Part shown: positions 7,973-16,712 of the stretch, piece after piece
Numbering within the stretch: the stretch's first letter is position 1
Layout of the letters: each line of letters starts with the position of its first letter
DNA from: an uncultured Lachnospiraceae bacterium
GTDB lineage: Bacteria > Bacillota > Clostridia > Lachnospirales > Lachnospiraceae
Direction: 5' to 3'
DNA: 64,000 nt
Assembly: GCA_947589055.1 (NCBI GenBank)
Contig: CANPZL010000008.1
Location: forward strand, 1 to 64,000
Notes under the pieces: model-generated
The model's database searches: none
What the model was told of the DNA's origin: nothing
Seen by the model: only the letters and a program-made list of their open reading frames with translations
Translations under genes and position numbers: made by a program

Positions 7973-8773
7973 ATGAAGCAACGGTTGGATCTTATGCTGG
8001 TGGAGCAGGGATTTGCCCCTACCAGAGAAAAAGCAAAAGCGATCATTATGTCCGGTATCGTTTTTGTAAACGGACAGCGGGAAGATAAGGCGGGAGCTTT
8101 TTTTGAACCGGAAAAGGCACGTCTGGAGGTAAGAGGAAATACGCTTCCTTACGTCAGCCGGGGCGGTTTCAAACTGGAAAAGGCCATCAAGGGATTTGAA
8201 CTAGAGCTTCTGGATTGTATCTGTATGGATGTAGGGGCATCTACCGGCGGCTTTACGGATTGTATGCTGCAAAACGGTGCCAGAAAGGTCTATTCGGTTG
8301 ATGTAGGACATGGCCAGCTGGACTGGGGACTGCGAAAGGACGATCGGGTCGTCTGTATGGAAAAGACGAATATCCGGTATGTGACCAGGGAAGATATACA
8401 GGAACCACCTTCCTTTGTCTCCATTGACGTTTCTTTCATTTCACTGACGAAGGTGCTGGGACCGGTAAAGGATTTGATGACGGAAAACGGTGAAATCGTC
8501 TGTCTGATCAAGCCTCAGTTTGAAGCAGGGAGAGAAAAGGTAGGAAGAAAAGGGGTAGTAAGAGACCCGGAGGTTCATAAAGAGGTAATCAATATGGTCA
8601 TGGAGTATGCAGGAAAATTGGGGTTTGTTTTGCTTCATCTGGATTATTCGCCGATCAAGGGACCGGAGGGAAATATTGAGTATCTGTTACATATGACAAA
8701 GAATGAAAGCCGGGCGGCAGGAAGGATAGATGTGGAGGCAGTAGTTGCCGCTTCCCACCAAGAGCTGACGTAA
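7973..8773 (+). CDS. tlyA: TlyA family rRNA 2'-O-methyltransferase
   Basis: TlyA-type proteins join an S4 RNA-binding domain to an FtsJ-like methyltransferase; characterised members methylate ribose in 16S and 23S rRNA. The S4 part is residues about 1-60 (RLDLMLVEQGFAPTREKAK, FVNGQ). The Rossmann domain follows with the SAM motif MDVGASTGGFTDCMLQNGA, then FVSIDVSFISLTKVL and CLIKPQFEAGREKVG. The 266-residue length is normal. The gene starts four bases after dxs, and the same neighbour order is seen in Bacillus (yqxC). Confidence 0.92.
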   Translation: MKQRLDLMLVEQGFAPTREKAKAIIMSGIVFVNGQREDKAGAFFEPEKARLEVRGNTLPYVSRGGFKLEKAIKGFELELLDCICMDVGASTGGFTDCMLQNGARKVYSVDVGHGQLDWGLRKDDRVVCMEKTNIRYVTREDIQEPPSFVSIDVSFISLTKVLGPVKDLMTENGEIVCLIKPQFEAGREKVGRKGVVRDPEVHKEVINMVMEYAGKLGFVLLHLDYSPIKGPEGNIEYLLHMTKNESRAAGRIDVEAVVAASHQELT

Positions 8774-8790
8774 AAACGAAAGGAAAGGAC

Positions 8791-9627
8791 ATGAAGAAGT
8801 TTTTGATCGTAGCAAATTCCAAAAAAGACGAAAAGCTGATCACTGCCAGACAGGTGCAGCAGTATATAAATTCCCACGGGGGCAGTGCGGAGATCTGTGT
8901 TGATGCCTACGAGATACCGGAAAGCTGTGCGGTGGACTGTGCGGTGGTACTGGGAGGGGACGGAACGATGCTGTTAGCCTCTTACCGGCTGGCAGGCCGG
9001 GGGATTCCGATGATCGGGATCAATCTGGGAACGGTAGGGTTTATGGCAGATGTGGATCCCCATAACATGGAAGAAGCGATCGACCGCCTTTTGAATGACG
9101 ACTATCGGATTGAAGAACGGATGAATCTGGTAGGAACCATCTATCATCAGGGGGAAGAGATGATGACTTCTATCGCATTGAATGATATTGTAGTGTCCCG
9201 TTCCGGTTATTCCCGTATTATCTGTCTGCGTATCTATGTAAACGGGGAATTGCTGGATGTCTATGAAGCAGACGGGGTGATCGTGGCAACTCCAACCGGC
9301 TCTACCGCTTATAATCTGTCAGCCGGCGGCCCTGTTGTAAATCCCAGTACCAGCCTGATCTTAGTGACACCGGTATCCCCGCATTCTCTTACCAGCAAAA
9401 GCGTGGTGCTTTCCGGTGATGATGAGATCGAGGTAGAGATCGTACCGAAACGAAAGAGCCAGAAGGAGGAAGCAAACGCTACCTTTGATTCCAGAACCTA
9501 TGAGGAATTGCAGCCGGGGGATCGGATCCGGATTCGGCGTTCTCCCACAAGGACAAAGCTTATAAAGCTTTATCCCACCAGTTTTTATGAGGTATTAAGA
9601 AGTAAAATGGGAGATACAGGACAATGA
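8791..9627 (+). CDS. nadK: NAD kinase
   Basis: NadK phosphorylates NAD to NADP with ATP. The 278-residue protein has the GGDGT motif at residues 55-59 and the nucleotide site PTGSTAYNLSAGGPVV, followed by TPVSPHSLTSKSVVLSGDD. Length is typical. The stop overlaps the argR start as ATGA, so the two are translationally coupled. In Bacillus nadK is elsewhere; the tlyA-nadK-argR-recN order is common in Clostridia. Confidence 0.95.
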   Translation: MKKFLIVANSKKDEKLITARQVQQYINSHGGSAEICVDAYEIPESCAVDCAVVLGGDGTMLLASYRLAGRGIPMIGINLGTVGFMADVDPHNMEEAIDRLLNDDYRIEERMNLVGTIYHQGEEMMTSIALNDIVVSRSGYSRIICLRIYVNGELLDVYEADGVIVATPTGSTAYNLSAGGPVVNPSTSLILVTPVSPHSLTSKSVVLSGDDEIEVEIVPKRKSQKEEANATFDSRTYEELQPGDRIRIRRSPTRTKLIKLYPTSFYEVLRSKMGDTGQ

Positions 9628-10085
9628 AATCAGCAAGACAGTCAAAAATCATTGAATTGATCGAAAATAACGACATCATGACCCAGGAGGAATTGTCGGA
9701 GCTGTTAAGCAAGGCAGGATTTCCCAATACGCAGGCTACGATTTCCAGAGATATACGGGAACTGAAGCTGACAAAGATCACTACGGAGTCCGGAAAACCC
9801 AAATACGCCCTGAAACAGCCGCAGGATGCAGATATATGGAAAAAGTATCGGCAGGTGCTGGCAGCAGGGATCCTGACAATGGAGCCGGCGGAAAACCTGA
9901 TCGTGATAAAAACCGTATCCGGTATGGCAATGGCGGTAGCGGCCGCCCTGGATCATCTGGATATAAACGGATTTATGGGTTGTATTGCGGGGGATGATAC
10001 CATTATCGCAGTCGCAAGATCGAAAGAAATGTCAGAACGGGTGATCGCCAATATTGAAAAAACGGCTTACGGTGATTTTGGATAG
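9624..10085 (+). CDS. argR: Arginine repressor/regulator ArgR
   Basis: ArgR (AhrC) is a hexameric arginine-dependent regulator of arginine synthesis and breakdown. The N-terminal winged helix (residues 1-70) has KSARQSKIIELIENNDIMTQ and the recognition segment QATISRDIRELKLTKI. The C-terminal oligomerisation and arginine-binding domain contains ILTMEPAENLIVIKT and GDDTIIAVARS. 153 residues is the family length. The ATGA overlap with nadK and 41 bases to recN match the usual cluster. Confidence 0.94.
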   Translation: MKSARQSKIIELIENNDIMTQEELSELLSKAGFPNTQATISRDIRELKLTKITTESGKPKYALKQPQDADIWKKYRQVLAAGILTMEPAENLIVIKTVSGMAMAVAAALDHLDINGFMGCIAGDDTIIAVARSKEMSERVIANIEKTAYGDFG

Positions 10086-10126
10086 GGGAACGCAGCGGGA
10101 ATGTCTGCCGCCAACGGAGGAATAGA

Positions 10127-11812
10127 ATGTTACGAAATCTGCATATTAAAAATATGGCATTGATCGATGAATTGGAAATCAGCTTTGAAGAGGGATTAAA
10201 TATACTGACCGGAGAAACCGGAGCAGGGAAATCAATCTTACTCGAAGCCATGCAGACTGCATTAGGCGGAAAAACCGGCAGGGAAATGCTTCGTGAGGGG
10301 GCAGAGTATGGATTGGTAGAGCTTTTGTTTGAAATATCAGAGGAAGAACTGCGAGCTGCTCTGGAAGAAATGGAGATTCCCATTTCGGAAGAGCAGACCC
10401 TGATCCTCAGCCGCCGGATTTATCCGAATCGGGTGGTAAATAAGATCAATGATGAAATGGTGACTGTTGGAAAGATGAAGGAAGCCGCCGGACTTCTTGT
10501 TGATATTCATTCCCAGCATGAGAATCAGTCATTGCAAAAAAAAATCAATCATCTGCATATTTTGGACCGATTCGGTCATGATACCTTAAAAGAGCAAACA
10601 CAACAGGTAAAGCTGGCTTGGAATGCATTGAAAGCAGCCGGGGAAGCATTGGAATATGGACAGATGGATGAAGAAATGCGGAAACGCCAGATGGATTTTG
10701 CGGAATTTGAGATCCGGGAAATCGAAGAAGCAAAACTGTATCCGGAGGAAGAGGCCGCCCTAGAACAGCGGTATCGGAAAATGGCAAACAGCAGAGAGCT
10801 TATGGAAACTCTTAATCGGATCTATCAGGCGACCGGTTATGAAGCGGCACAAAGCGGCGGAAGCCAGCTGGGACAGGCCTTGTCATACATGGAAAAGTCA
10901 GTGGAATATGATAAGGAACTGGACGGACTTTTGGAACAGCTCGAAACCATTGACAGTTTGTTAAATGATTTTAACCGGGAGCTTTCCGATTACAGGACAG
11001 GACTTACCTTTGAGGAGAGCGAATTCCGGGAAACGAAAGAGCGGCTGGATCAAATCCATCGGTTAGAAGCAAAATACGGAAAGACGGTTCCGAAGGTACT
11101 GGAATATCTGGAAAGCAAAAAAGCAGAATATGCAGGATATGTGGATTATGAACAACGAAGAATTGCGCTTGAGGAGGCATACCGGCAGGCGCTTCTTAAG
11201 TATCAGACCCAAGCGGAAACATTAAGCGAATGCCGGAAGCATGTGGCAAAGGAATTGACCGGGAGGATCGTTCAGGCGTTAAAAGAACTGAATTTTCCGG
11301 AAGTGATTTTTGAAATGGAATTCCGGAAGCTGGAAGCGCCGGCGGAGCGGGGAATAGACGATGCCTTTTTTGTGATTTCCACGAATCCCGGTGAGCCGGT
11401 AAAGCCTCTATGGGAGGTAGCGTCCGGCGGTGAATTGTCCAGGATTATGCTGGCGGTGAAATCCTGTCTGGCAAAGGAGGATTCTATCCCGACCCTGATA
11501 TTTGACGAAATTGATTCTGGTATCAGTGGCAGAACCGCACAGAAGGTATCAGAGCGTCTTTCTGCCCTCGGACGAAAGCATCAGGTACTTTGTATCAGTC
11601 ATCTGCCCCAGATTGCCGCTATGGCGGACGTTCATTATAAAATTGAAAAACAGGTGATTTCTGGTAAAACGGTTACAAAAATTGAGAAACTTGATGAAAA
11701 TGCCTCCGTGGAGGAAATTGCCAGATTGCTTGGCGGCGTGGAAATTACTGAAACAGTGCTGTCCAGTGCGGCTGAGATGAAAGAAATGGCAAAGCGTACA
11801 AAAAAATACTAG
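10127..11812 (+). CDS. recN: DNA repair protein RecN
   Basis: RecN is an SMC-like ATPase acting early in double-strand break repair. The 561-residue protein has the Walker A motif GETGAGKS at residues 29-36, a long central coiled coil (about 155-365), then the ABC signature ASGGELSRIMLA and Walker B TLIFDEIDSGISG, and the H-loop ISHLPQIAAMAD. GGAGGAAT precedes the ATG. A terminator follows directly. Confidence 0.96.
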   Translation: MLRNLHIKNMALIDELEISFEEGLNILTGETGAGKSILLEAMQTALGGKTGREMLREGAEYGLVELLFEISEEELRAALEEMEIPISEEQTLILSRRIYPNRVVNKINDEMVTVGKMKEAAGLLVDIHSQHENQSLQKKINHLHILDRFGHDTLKEQTQQVKLAWNALKAAGEALEYGQMDEEMRKRQMDFAEFEIREIEEAKLYPEEEAALEQRYRKMANSRELMETLNRIYQATGYEAAQSGGSQLGQALSYMEKSVEYDKELDGLLEQLETIDSLLNDFNRELSDYRTGLTFEESEFRETKERLDQIHRLEAKYGKTVPKVLEYLESKKAEYAGYVDYEQRRIALEEAYRQALLKYQTQAETLSECRKHVAKELTGRIVQALKELNFPEVIFEMEFRKLEAPAERGIDDAFFVISTNPGEPVKPLWEVASGGELSRIMLAVKSCLAKEDSIPTLIFDEIDSGISGRTAQKVSERLSALGRKHQVLCISHLPQIAAMADVHYKIEKQVISGKTVTKIEKLDENASVEEIARLLGGVEITETVLSSAAEMKEMAKRTKKY

Positions 11813-11834
11813 GTGTTTTTTCAAAGAATCGTAG

Positions 11835-11876
11835 ACACTAAGAGCAGACAAAGGCTGTTCTTAGTGTTTTTGTTTT
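11835..11876 (+). terminator. Intrinsic terminator after recN
   Basis: ACACTAAGAGCAG and CTGTTCTTAGTGT pair over 13 positions with one mismatch around an ACAAAGG loop, followed by TTTTGTTTT. It ends the xseA-recN transcription unit before spoIVB. Confidence 0.9.
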
Positions 11877-11926
11877 ATAAACGTAACGTTCTTTGTTACA
11901 GGACGTTAAGAAAAGGAGTGAATGGT

Positions 11927-13144
11927 ATGAAAGGAAAGCTGTGGTTCTTTCCATTTTTTTTGAGTATTTCTTTTTTCGGCGGCTGGGGCTGGATGGAATA
12001 TTACAGAACCTGTATCCCCAATGAGATACAAGTGATTGCAGGCAGCAAGGAGGATTTTGATTTTTCCATTCCTGCCAGTGCAAGTATGGAAACGGTAGAT
12101 CAACAGTGGACTTTGCAATATCCCTTTACGATGACTGCATGGGATACCGGTTCTTATGAGATGAAGGTGCGGCTTTTCGGTATTATTCCGTTAAAGACCG
12201 TTCAAGTGGAGGCAATCGAAGAGGCATATGTGATTCCTTGTGGAACTCCGGTAGGAATCTACATGGAGACACAGGGGGTCATGGTAATTGATACCGGCGT
12301 GATCACAGATCAGAATGGCATGGAGACCGCTCCTGCCGCCAATATCTTACAGGCAGGAGATTATATTCAGGCGGTGAACGGTTCGCTGCTTTCCGATAAA
12401 GAGCAACTGATAAATGCCATACAGGAATCGGCAGGTCAGGACGTGGTTTTGACCGTAAACCGGAATCATCAGGCGTATGATGTCCGTATCCGTCCGGTAC
12501 AGGGACAAGACGGTATCTATAAGGCAGGTATCTGGGTACGGGACGATATGCAGGGGATCGGTACTCTGACTTATGTGGCGGAAAACCAGTTTGGGGCTTT
12601 GGGACATGGTGTAAATGATATTGATACTGGCAAGCTGGTTGAACTAAAGCGTGGGGAATTGCGAAAGGCTTCTATCCTAGGACTTACACCGGGAGAAAGC
12701 GGAGAACCCGGTTCGGTAAGCGGAGTGGTGGACTATTCGGAAACCGGGGTTTTAGGAACGATTGAAACAAATTCGGAATGTGGGATCATCGGTTCCATAA
12801 CGGAGCCGGAGCATTTACCGGAAGACATCAATCAAACGCTGGTGCCTATTGGCTTAAAGCAGGATGTGCATACGGGAACCGCTTATCTGCGTTCAAATAT
12901 ATCGGGGCAGATGAAGGACTATGAGATTCAGATCACGGAGCTTCATCTGGGGAATTCCCATACCACAAAGGGGCTGGAAATCCAAGTGACCGATCCGGAG
13001 CTTTTGGCGCTGACCGGAGGCATCATACAGGGGATGAGTGGCAGCCCGATCCTACAGGATGGAAAGCTGGTAGGGGCTGTGACCCATGTGTTTGTATCGG
13101 ATTCTACCCGTGGCTATGGTGTGTTTATCGAACAGATGTTATAA
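11927..13144 (+). CDS. spoIVB: SpoIVB peptidase
   Basis: SpoIVB is a forespore-secreted serine peptidase (family S55) that triggers pro-sigma-K processing in the mother cell. The start at 11927 is chosen because AAAAGGAGTG precedes it and a membrane anchor follows immediately (LWFFPFFLSISFFGGWGW). A PDZ domain lies around residues 105-190 (ILQAGDYIQAVNGSLL). The peptidase domain has GALGHGVNDIDTG with His227 and GGIIQGMSGSPIL with the catalytic serine at 371 (or 373), ending VTHVFVSD. 405 residues is close to the Bacillus protein. Placement before spo0A is conserved. Confidence 0.95.
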   Translation: MKGKLWFFPFFLSISFFGGWGWMEYYRTCIPNEIQVIAGSKEDFDFSIPASASMETVDQQWTLQYPFTMTAWDTGSYEMKVRLFGIIPLKTVQVEAIEEAYVIPCGTPVGIYMETQGVMVIDTGVITDQNGMETAPAANILQAGDYIQAVNGSLLSDKEQLINAIQESAGQDVVLTVNRNHQAYDVRIRPVQGQDGIYKAGIWVRDDMQGIGTLTYVAENQFGALGHGVNDIDTGKLVELKRGELRKASILGLTPGESGEPGSVSGVVDYSETGVLGTIETNSECGIIGSITEPEHLPEDINQTLVPIGLKQDVHTGTAYLRSNISGQMKDYEIQITELHLGNSHTTKGLEIQVTDPELLALTGGIIQGMSGSPILQDGKLVGAVTHVFVSDSTRGYGVFIEQML

Positions 13145-13172
13145 GGGCAATGCGGGATTATTTGACAGGAGC

Positions 13173-13181
13173 TTCGACGAA
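13173..13181. promoter_or_regulatory. Candidate Spo0A-box-like site upstream of the spo0A pair
   Basis: TTCGACGAA is a 9-base palindrome that matches the 0A box TGNCGAA at 6 of 7 positions on each strand; a second 6 of 7 match, TATCGAA, lies at 13218-13224. Both are in the 224-base gap between spoIVB and spo0A. The motif is short, so chance matches are possible. Confidence 0.3.
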
Positions 13182-13260
13182 ATGTCTATCCGATTCTACA
13201 AAAGTTTACAGCAAACGTATCGAAACGATGATGTTTTGAACGAATGATCGTCTCTGGGTC

Positions 13261-13297
13261 GGTATCCTGTCAATAATTGCGGAGGATACCCCCTTTT
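13261..13297 (+). terminator. Terminator after spoIVB
   Basis: GGTATCCT and AGGATACC form an 8-bp perfect stem around a 14-base loop, followed by CCCTTTT. It separates spoIVB from the spo0A pair. Confidence 0.75.
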
Positions 13298-13322
13298 CAT
13301 GCTTTTTTAATTCTACTATAAT
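13294..13322 (+). promoter_or_regulatory. Possible promoter before the first spo0A-like gene
   Basis: A perfect TATAAT at 13317-13322 lies 17 bases after a poor -35 hexamer TTTTCA (13294-13299), 46 bases before the gene. A weak -35 suggests an activator is needed, but no clear sigma-H promoter was found. Confidence 0.45.
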
Positions 13323-13368
13323 TGCAAAGGAACAACAAATAGAGATTAAAAAATACAGGAGGCGAGCC

Positions 13369-14166
13369 ATGAACGACATAAAAGTTGCAATCGTGAATCA
13401 CGATAAACGGGCCCTGCAAAGGATTCATCAGCTTTTAACGGAAGAAGATCGGGTGCGGGTGGTTGGAACCGCACAAGATGGACAAGAGGCAGTTACAATG
13501 ATCCGGGAACGGAAGCCGGAGGTAGTGATCTTGGATTTGATTATGCCTCATGTGGATGGCATGGGGATTATGGAACAGGTAGAATATCAGACCGGAAAGG
13601 AGGAAAAACCAAAGTATATCATAGGAATGATGAAAGGGCAGGAATTCATGTTCCAGATTGCGGCGGAAAGCCAGACCGTAGTGGGAGTCGGTTCCGGCTA
13701 TACGCAGGCAGACTTAAAGAATGCGATTCAGATGTTAAACGGAAGCCGGAAGGCTATGCGTTGGGGCGGTATGCAGAGTGCTGCCATCACCGTTGCTCCA
13801 ATGGAGGACAAGCTGGAACTGGTGGTGACGGATATTATCCATGAAATCGGGGTGCCGGCTCATATCAAGGGGTATCAGTATTTAAGAAGTGCGATCCTGA
13901 TGTCCGTAGCGGATATGGATATTTTGAATTCTATTACCAAGCAGTTGTATCCGGAGATTGCAAAACAGTACGGGACAACGCCCAGCCGGGTGGAGAGGGC
14001 GATCCGGCATGCCATTGAAGTCGCATGGGGCAGAGGACATATGGATACGATTGATGAATTGTTTGGATATACGATCCATGCAGGAAAAGGAAAACCGACG
14101 AATTCGGAATTTATTGCATTGATTGCAGATAAGATACGTCTGGATCAGAAAATCATGAGTGCGTAA
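13369..14166 (+). CDS. Spo0A paralog with degenerate receiver domain
   Basis: This is a 265-residue Spo0A-type response regulator. The C-terminal DNA-binding domain (from about residue 155) is fully conserved: [18 protein letters not shown], the recognition helix [18 protein letters not shown] and [14 protein letters not shown]. The receiver keeps the phospho-acceptor Asp56 in [11 protein letters not shown]. It has lost the acidic pair (Asn10-His11 in place of Asp-Asp), the switch Thr (IIGMMKGQ in place of MLTAFG) and the conserved Lys (VGVGSGYT in place of ILKPFD). It lies at the usual spo0A position after spoIVB, with AGGAGG before the ATG. It may bind 0A boxes independently of phosphorylation; that is inference. 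Confidence 0.88.
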   Translation: MNDIKVAIVNHDKRALQRIHQLLTEEDRVRVVGTAQDGQEAVTMIRERKPEVVILDLIMPHVDGMGIMEQVEYQTGKEEKPKYIIGMMKGQEFMFQIAAESQTVVGVGSGYTQADLKNAIQMLNGSRKAMRWGGMQSAAITVAPMEDKLELVVTDIIHEIGVPAHIKGYQYLRSAILMSVADMDILNSITKQLYPEIAKQYGTTPSRVERAIRHAIEVAWGRGHMDTIDELFGYTIHAGKGKPTNSEFIALIADKIRLDQKIMSA

Positions 14167-14213
14167 GGTGAAACGCAATAGGAAAGAACGAGCAGAAAGA
14201 AGATGGGGGAACT

Positions 14214-15020
14214 ATGGAAAATATAACGAAAATGAAAGTGATGGCAGCGGATCAGGATCTGATCGAGGAGTTAAGCAGATATGACTTTATTTCCAGAGAC
14301 GGGAGTATGGAAATCATAGGAAAATATCTGGACGGTGATGAACTGTATCAGGCCATCGTATCCAATCAGCCGGATTTGGTGGTGATGGACGCTTTACTTA
14401 GCCGGACAGACGGGATCGAACTGATGCGGCGTATGAAGGAAGAACATCCGGAAATCCATACCAGATACATTTTATTGACAACGATCGGGACGGAAAGCGT
14501 AATTGAGACTGCCTTTATGATGGGGGCTTCTTACTATATGCTGAAGCCCTTTGACAATCAGATACTAAAGCGGAGAATGAAGCAGGTGTTAATGAGTGAG
14601 GACTATGAAAAGGAGGAACGGATCCTGGAACTGGGTGAGGATCTTGCACCATATCTGCGGGAACGGAATCTGGAGGGTGAGGTTACGGAAATAATCCGGG
14701 AAATCGGTATTCCCGCCCATATCAAGGGGTATCAGTATATCCGGGAAGGCATCATGATGGCAGTCGAGGATCCGAATATGCTGAATTATATTACGAAGCT
14801 GTTGTATCCAACCATCGCTAAGAAATATAAAACGACTTCTTCCAGCGTGGAACGTGCAATCCGCCATGCGATCGAGGTGGCATGGAGCCGAGGGAAAATG
14901 GATGTTATACAGGAATTGTTCGGGTACACCATTCATGCCGGGAAAGGGAAACCCACGAATTCGGAATTTATTGCGCTGATAGCGGACAAGCTCCGTTTAG
15001 AATATGACTTGCAAAAGTAA
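14214..15020 (+). CDS. spo0A: Stage 0 sporulation protein A, receiver near canonical
   Basis: This second Spo0A, 268 residues, lies 47 bases downstream of the first. Its receiver keeps Asp13, Asp59 (LVVMDALLS), Thr89 (ILLTTIG) and Lys111 (MLKPFD), so it is the better candidate for the phosphorelay target. The second pocket Asp is Gln14, and the usual MP after the phospho-site region is LS. The DNA-binding domain has [18 protein letters not shown] and [18 protein letters not shown], nearly the same as its neighbour, including shared DNA over the last 60 codons. The two probably arose by tandem duplication followed by divergence of the receivers. Confidence 0.9.
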   Translation: MENITKMKVMAADQDLIEELSRYDFISRDGSMEIIGKYLDGDELYQAIVSNQPDLVVMDALLSRTDGIELMRRMKEEHPEIHTRYILLTTIGTESVIETAFMMGASYYMLKPFDNQILKRRMKQVLMSEDYEKEERILELGEDLAPYLRERNLEGEVTEIIREIGIPAHIKGYQYIREGIMMAVEDPNMLNYITKLLYPTIAKKYKTTSSSVERAIRHAIEVAWSRGKMDVIQELFGYTIHAGKGKPTNSEFIALIADKLRLEYDLQK

Positions 15021-15028
15021 AATAATGG

Positions 15029-15057
15029 TTCCATTTGTCAGGAAGTTGTGCTATACT
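15029..15057 (+). promoter_or_regulatory. Weak promoter candidate before glgA
   Basis: TTCCAT at 15029-15034 and TATACT at 15052-15057 are 17 bases apart, 51 bases before the glgA start. The -35 is poor. Confidence 0.4.
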
Positions 15058-15107
15058 TTTTTCATTAAAGGATATAGGAATATGGAAGACCGGGAGGAAT
15101 ATTGAAT

Positions 15108-16544
15108 ATGAAAAAAGTGGCGTATATTGCATCGGAATGTGTTCCATTTATAAAAACAGGCGGTCTGGCTGATGTAGTTGGAACTCTGCCGAAGATGTTC
15201 AATAAGAATGAATATGACGTTCGGATTATTATTCCGAATTACCTGTGTATTCCCCATAAATATCGGGAGAAGATGAAGTATCTGACAAACTTTCAGATGG
15301 ATATTGGCTGGAGACAGCAGTATGTAGGCATTATGTATATGGAATATGAAGGGGTTCCGGTTTACTTTATAGATAACGAGTATTATTTTAACGGTTTCGG
15401 GCCATATGGAGATGTGAAATGGGATATTGAGAAGTTTTCCTTCTTCTCAAAGGCGGCCTTATCCATTCTGCCGGTGATCAATTTCCGCCCGGATATTATC
15501 CACTGCCACGACTGGCAGTCCGGTCTGGTTCCGGTTTACTTAAAGACGCTGTTTGCAGGGAATCCGTTTTTCCAGGGAATCAAGTCGATCATGACGATTC
15601 ATAACCTGAAGTTTCAGGGAAACTGGGATATTGATACGATTAAGGCTTATTCCGGACTTCCGGCATATGTATTTACCCCGGACAAGCTGGAGTTTAAGAA
15701 GGATGCCAGTATGTTGAAGGGCGGTCTGGTGTATGCGGATAAGATCACGACGGTAAGCAATACCTATGCCGGTGAGATACAGACACAGGAATATGGAGAA
15801 GGGCTGGAGGGACTGCTTTCTGCCAGACATCATGACCTGTGGGGGATCGTAAACGGGATTGATTATGATATTTATAATCCGGCAAAAGATCCTATGATCT
15901 ATAAGAATTATACGATTAAGAACTATAAGAAGAACAAGGCGGAAAATAAGCGGAAGATGCAGGAGGAATTCGGGCTTCCGGTAGATGATAAGCAGTTTGT
16001 GATCGGTATTATCTCACGATTGACTGACCAGAAGGGTCTGGATCTGGTTGACCGGGTAATGAATGAGATCTGTCAAGACGGTGTACAGTTCATCGTCTTG
16101 GGCACGGGGGATCATCATTACGAGGATATGTTCCGGTACTATCAGGGCATTCATCCGTATAAGGTATCGGCAAATATTTATTATTCTGATGAGCGCTCTC
16201 ATAAAATGTATGCAGGCTGCGATGTTATGCTGGTACCGTCCCGATTTGAACCATGCGGCCTGACACAGTTGATGGCGCTGCGGTATGGTACGGTGCCGGT
16301 GGTACGGGAAACCGGCGGACTGAAGGATACGGTAGAGCCTTATAACGAGTTTGAAAAGACAGGAACGGGCTTTAGCTTCCGGAATTACAATGCGCATGAG
16401 ATGCTGAATACCATTAACTATGCAAAAGAAGTTTATTATAACGATAAAGAAAGCTGGTATGGCATTATGGAACGTGCCATGAATGCGGACTATTCATGGC
16501 AGAAGTCCGCAGAAAAATATCAGGAGCTTTATGAATACGTATAA
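15108..16544 (+). CDS. glgA: Glycogen synthase (ADP-glucose, GT5)
   Basis: GlgA transfers glucose from ADP-glucose to the growing alpha-1,4-glucan. The start at ATG 15108 is preferred over TTG 15102 because GGGAGGA then lies nine bases upstream. The 478-residue protein begins with VAYIASECVPFIKTGGLADVVG, carrying the Lys-Thr-Gly-Gly-Leu substrate motif, and has HDWQSGLVPVYLK and the C-terminal motif RFEPCGLTQLMALRYGT with ETGGLKDTV. No other glycogen gene is in the window. A terminator follows. Confidence 0.95.
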   Translation: MKKVAYIASECVPFIKTGGLADVVGTLPKMFNKNEYDVRIIIPNYLCIPHKYREKMKYLTNFQMDIGWRQQYVGIMYMEYEGVPVYFIDNEYYFNGFGPYGDVKWDIEKFSFFSKAALSILPVINFRPDIIHCHDWQSGLVPVYLKTLFAGNPFFQGIKSIMTIHNLKFQGNWDIDTIKAYSGLPAYVFTPDKLEFKKDASMLKGGLVYADKITTVSNTYAGEIQTQEYGEGLEGLLSARHHDLWGIVNGIDYDIYNPAKDPMIYKNYTIKNYKKNKAENKRKMQEEFGLPVDDKQFVIGIISRLTDQKGLDLVDRVMNEICQDGVQFIVLGTGDHHYEDMFRYYQGIHPYKVSANIYYSDERSHKMYAGCDVMLVPSRFEPCGLTQLMALRYGTVPVVRETGGLKDTVEPYNEFEKTGTGFSFRNYNAHEMLNTINYAKEVYYNDKESWYGIMERAMNADYSWQKSAEKYQELYEYV

Positions 16545-16568
16545 AAGCCTATGGCTTAGCAGAAACAG

Positions 16569-16609
16569 GGTCAGCGGATAACGGGTAAAGTTTCCGCTGG
16601 CCTTCTTTT
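16569..16609 (+). terminator. Terminator after glgA
   Basis: GGTCAGCGG and CCGCTGGCC pair over nine positions (one G-T) around a 16-base loop, followed by TTCTTTT. Confidence 0.75.
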
Positions 16610-16712
16610 ATCAGGAGGGAGAAGATTTATCCGGCAGGCGGTGGCATGAGACGGATGAAAGGCAGAGCCTATCCATACGGACGGATAAACGCTTTACAAG
16701 AAGGAGTAAACT

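Noticed and set aside
15035..15057. TTGTCA (15035) with TATACT as a glgA promoter
   Set aside because: The spacer is only 11 bases, so TTCCAT with 17 bases was listed instead, at low confidence.
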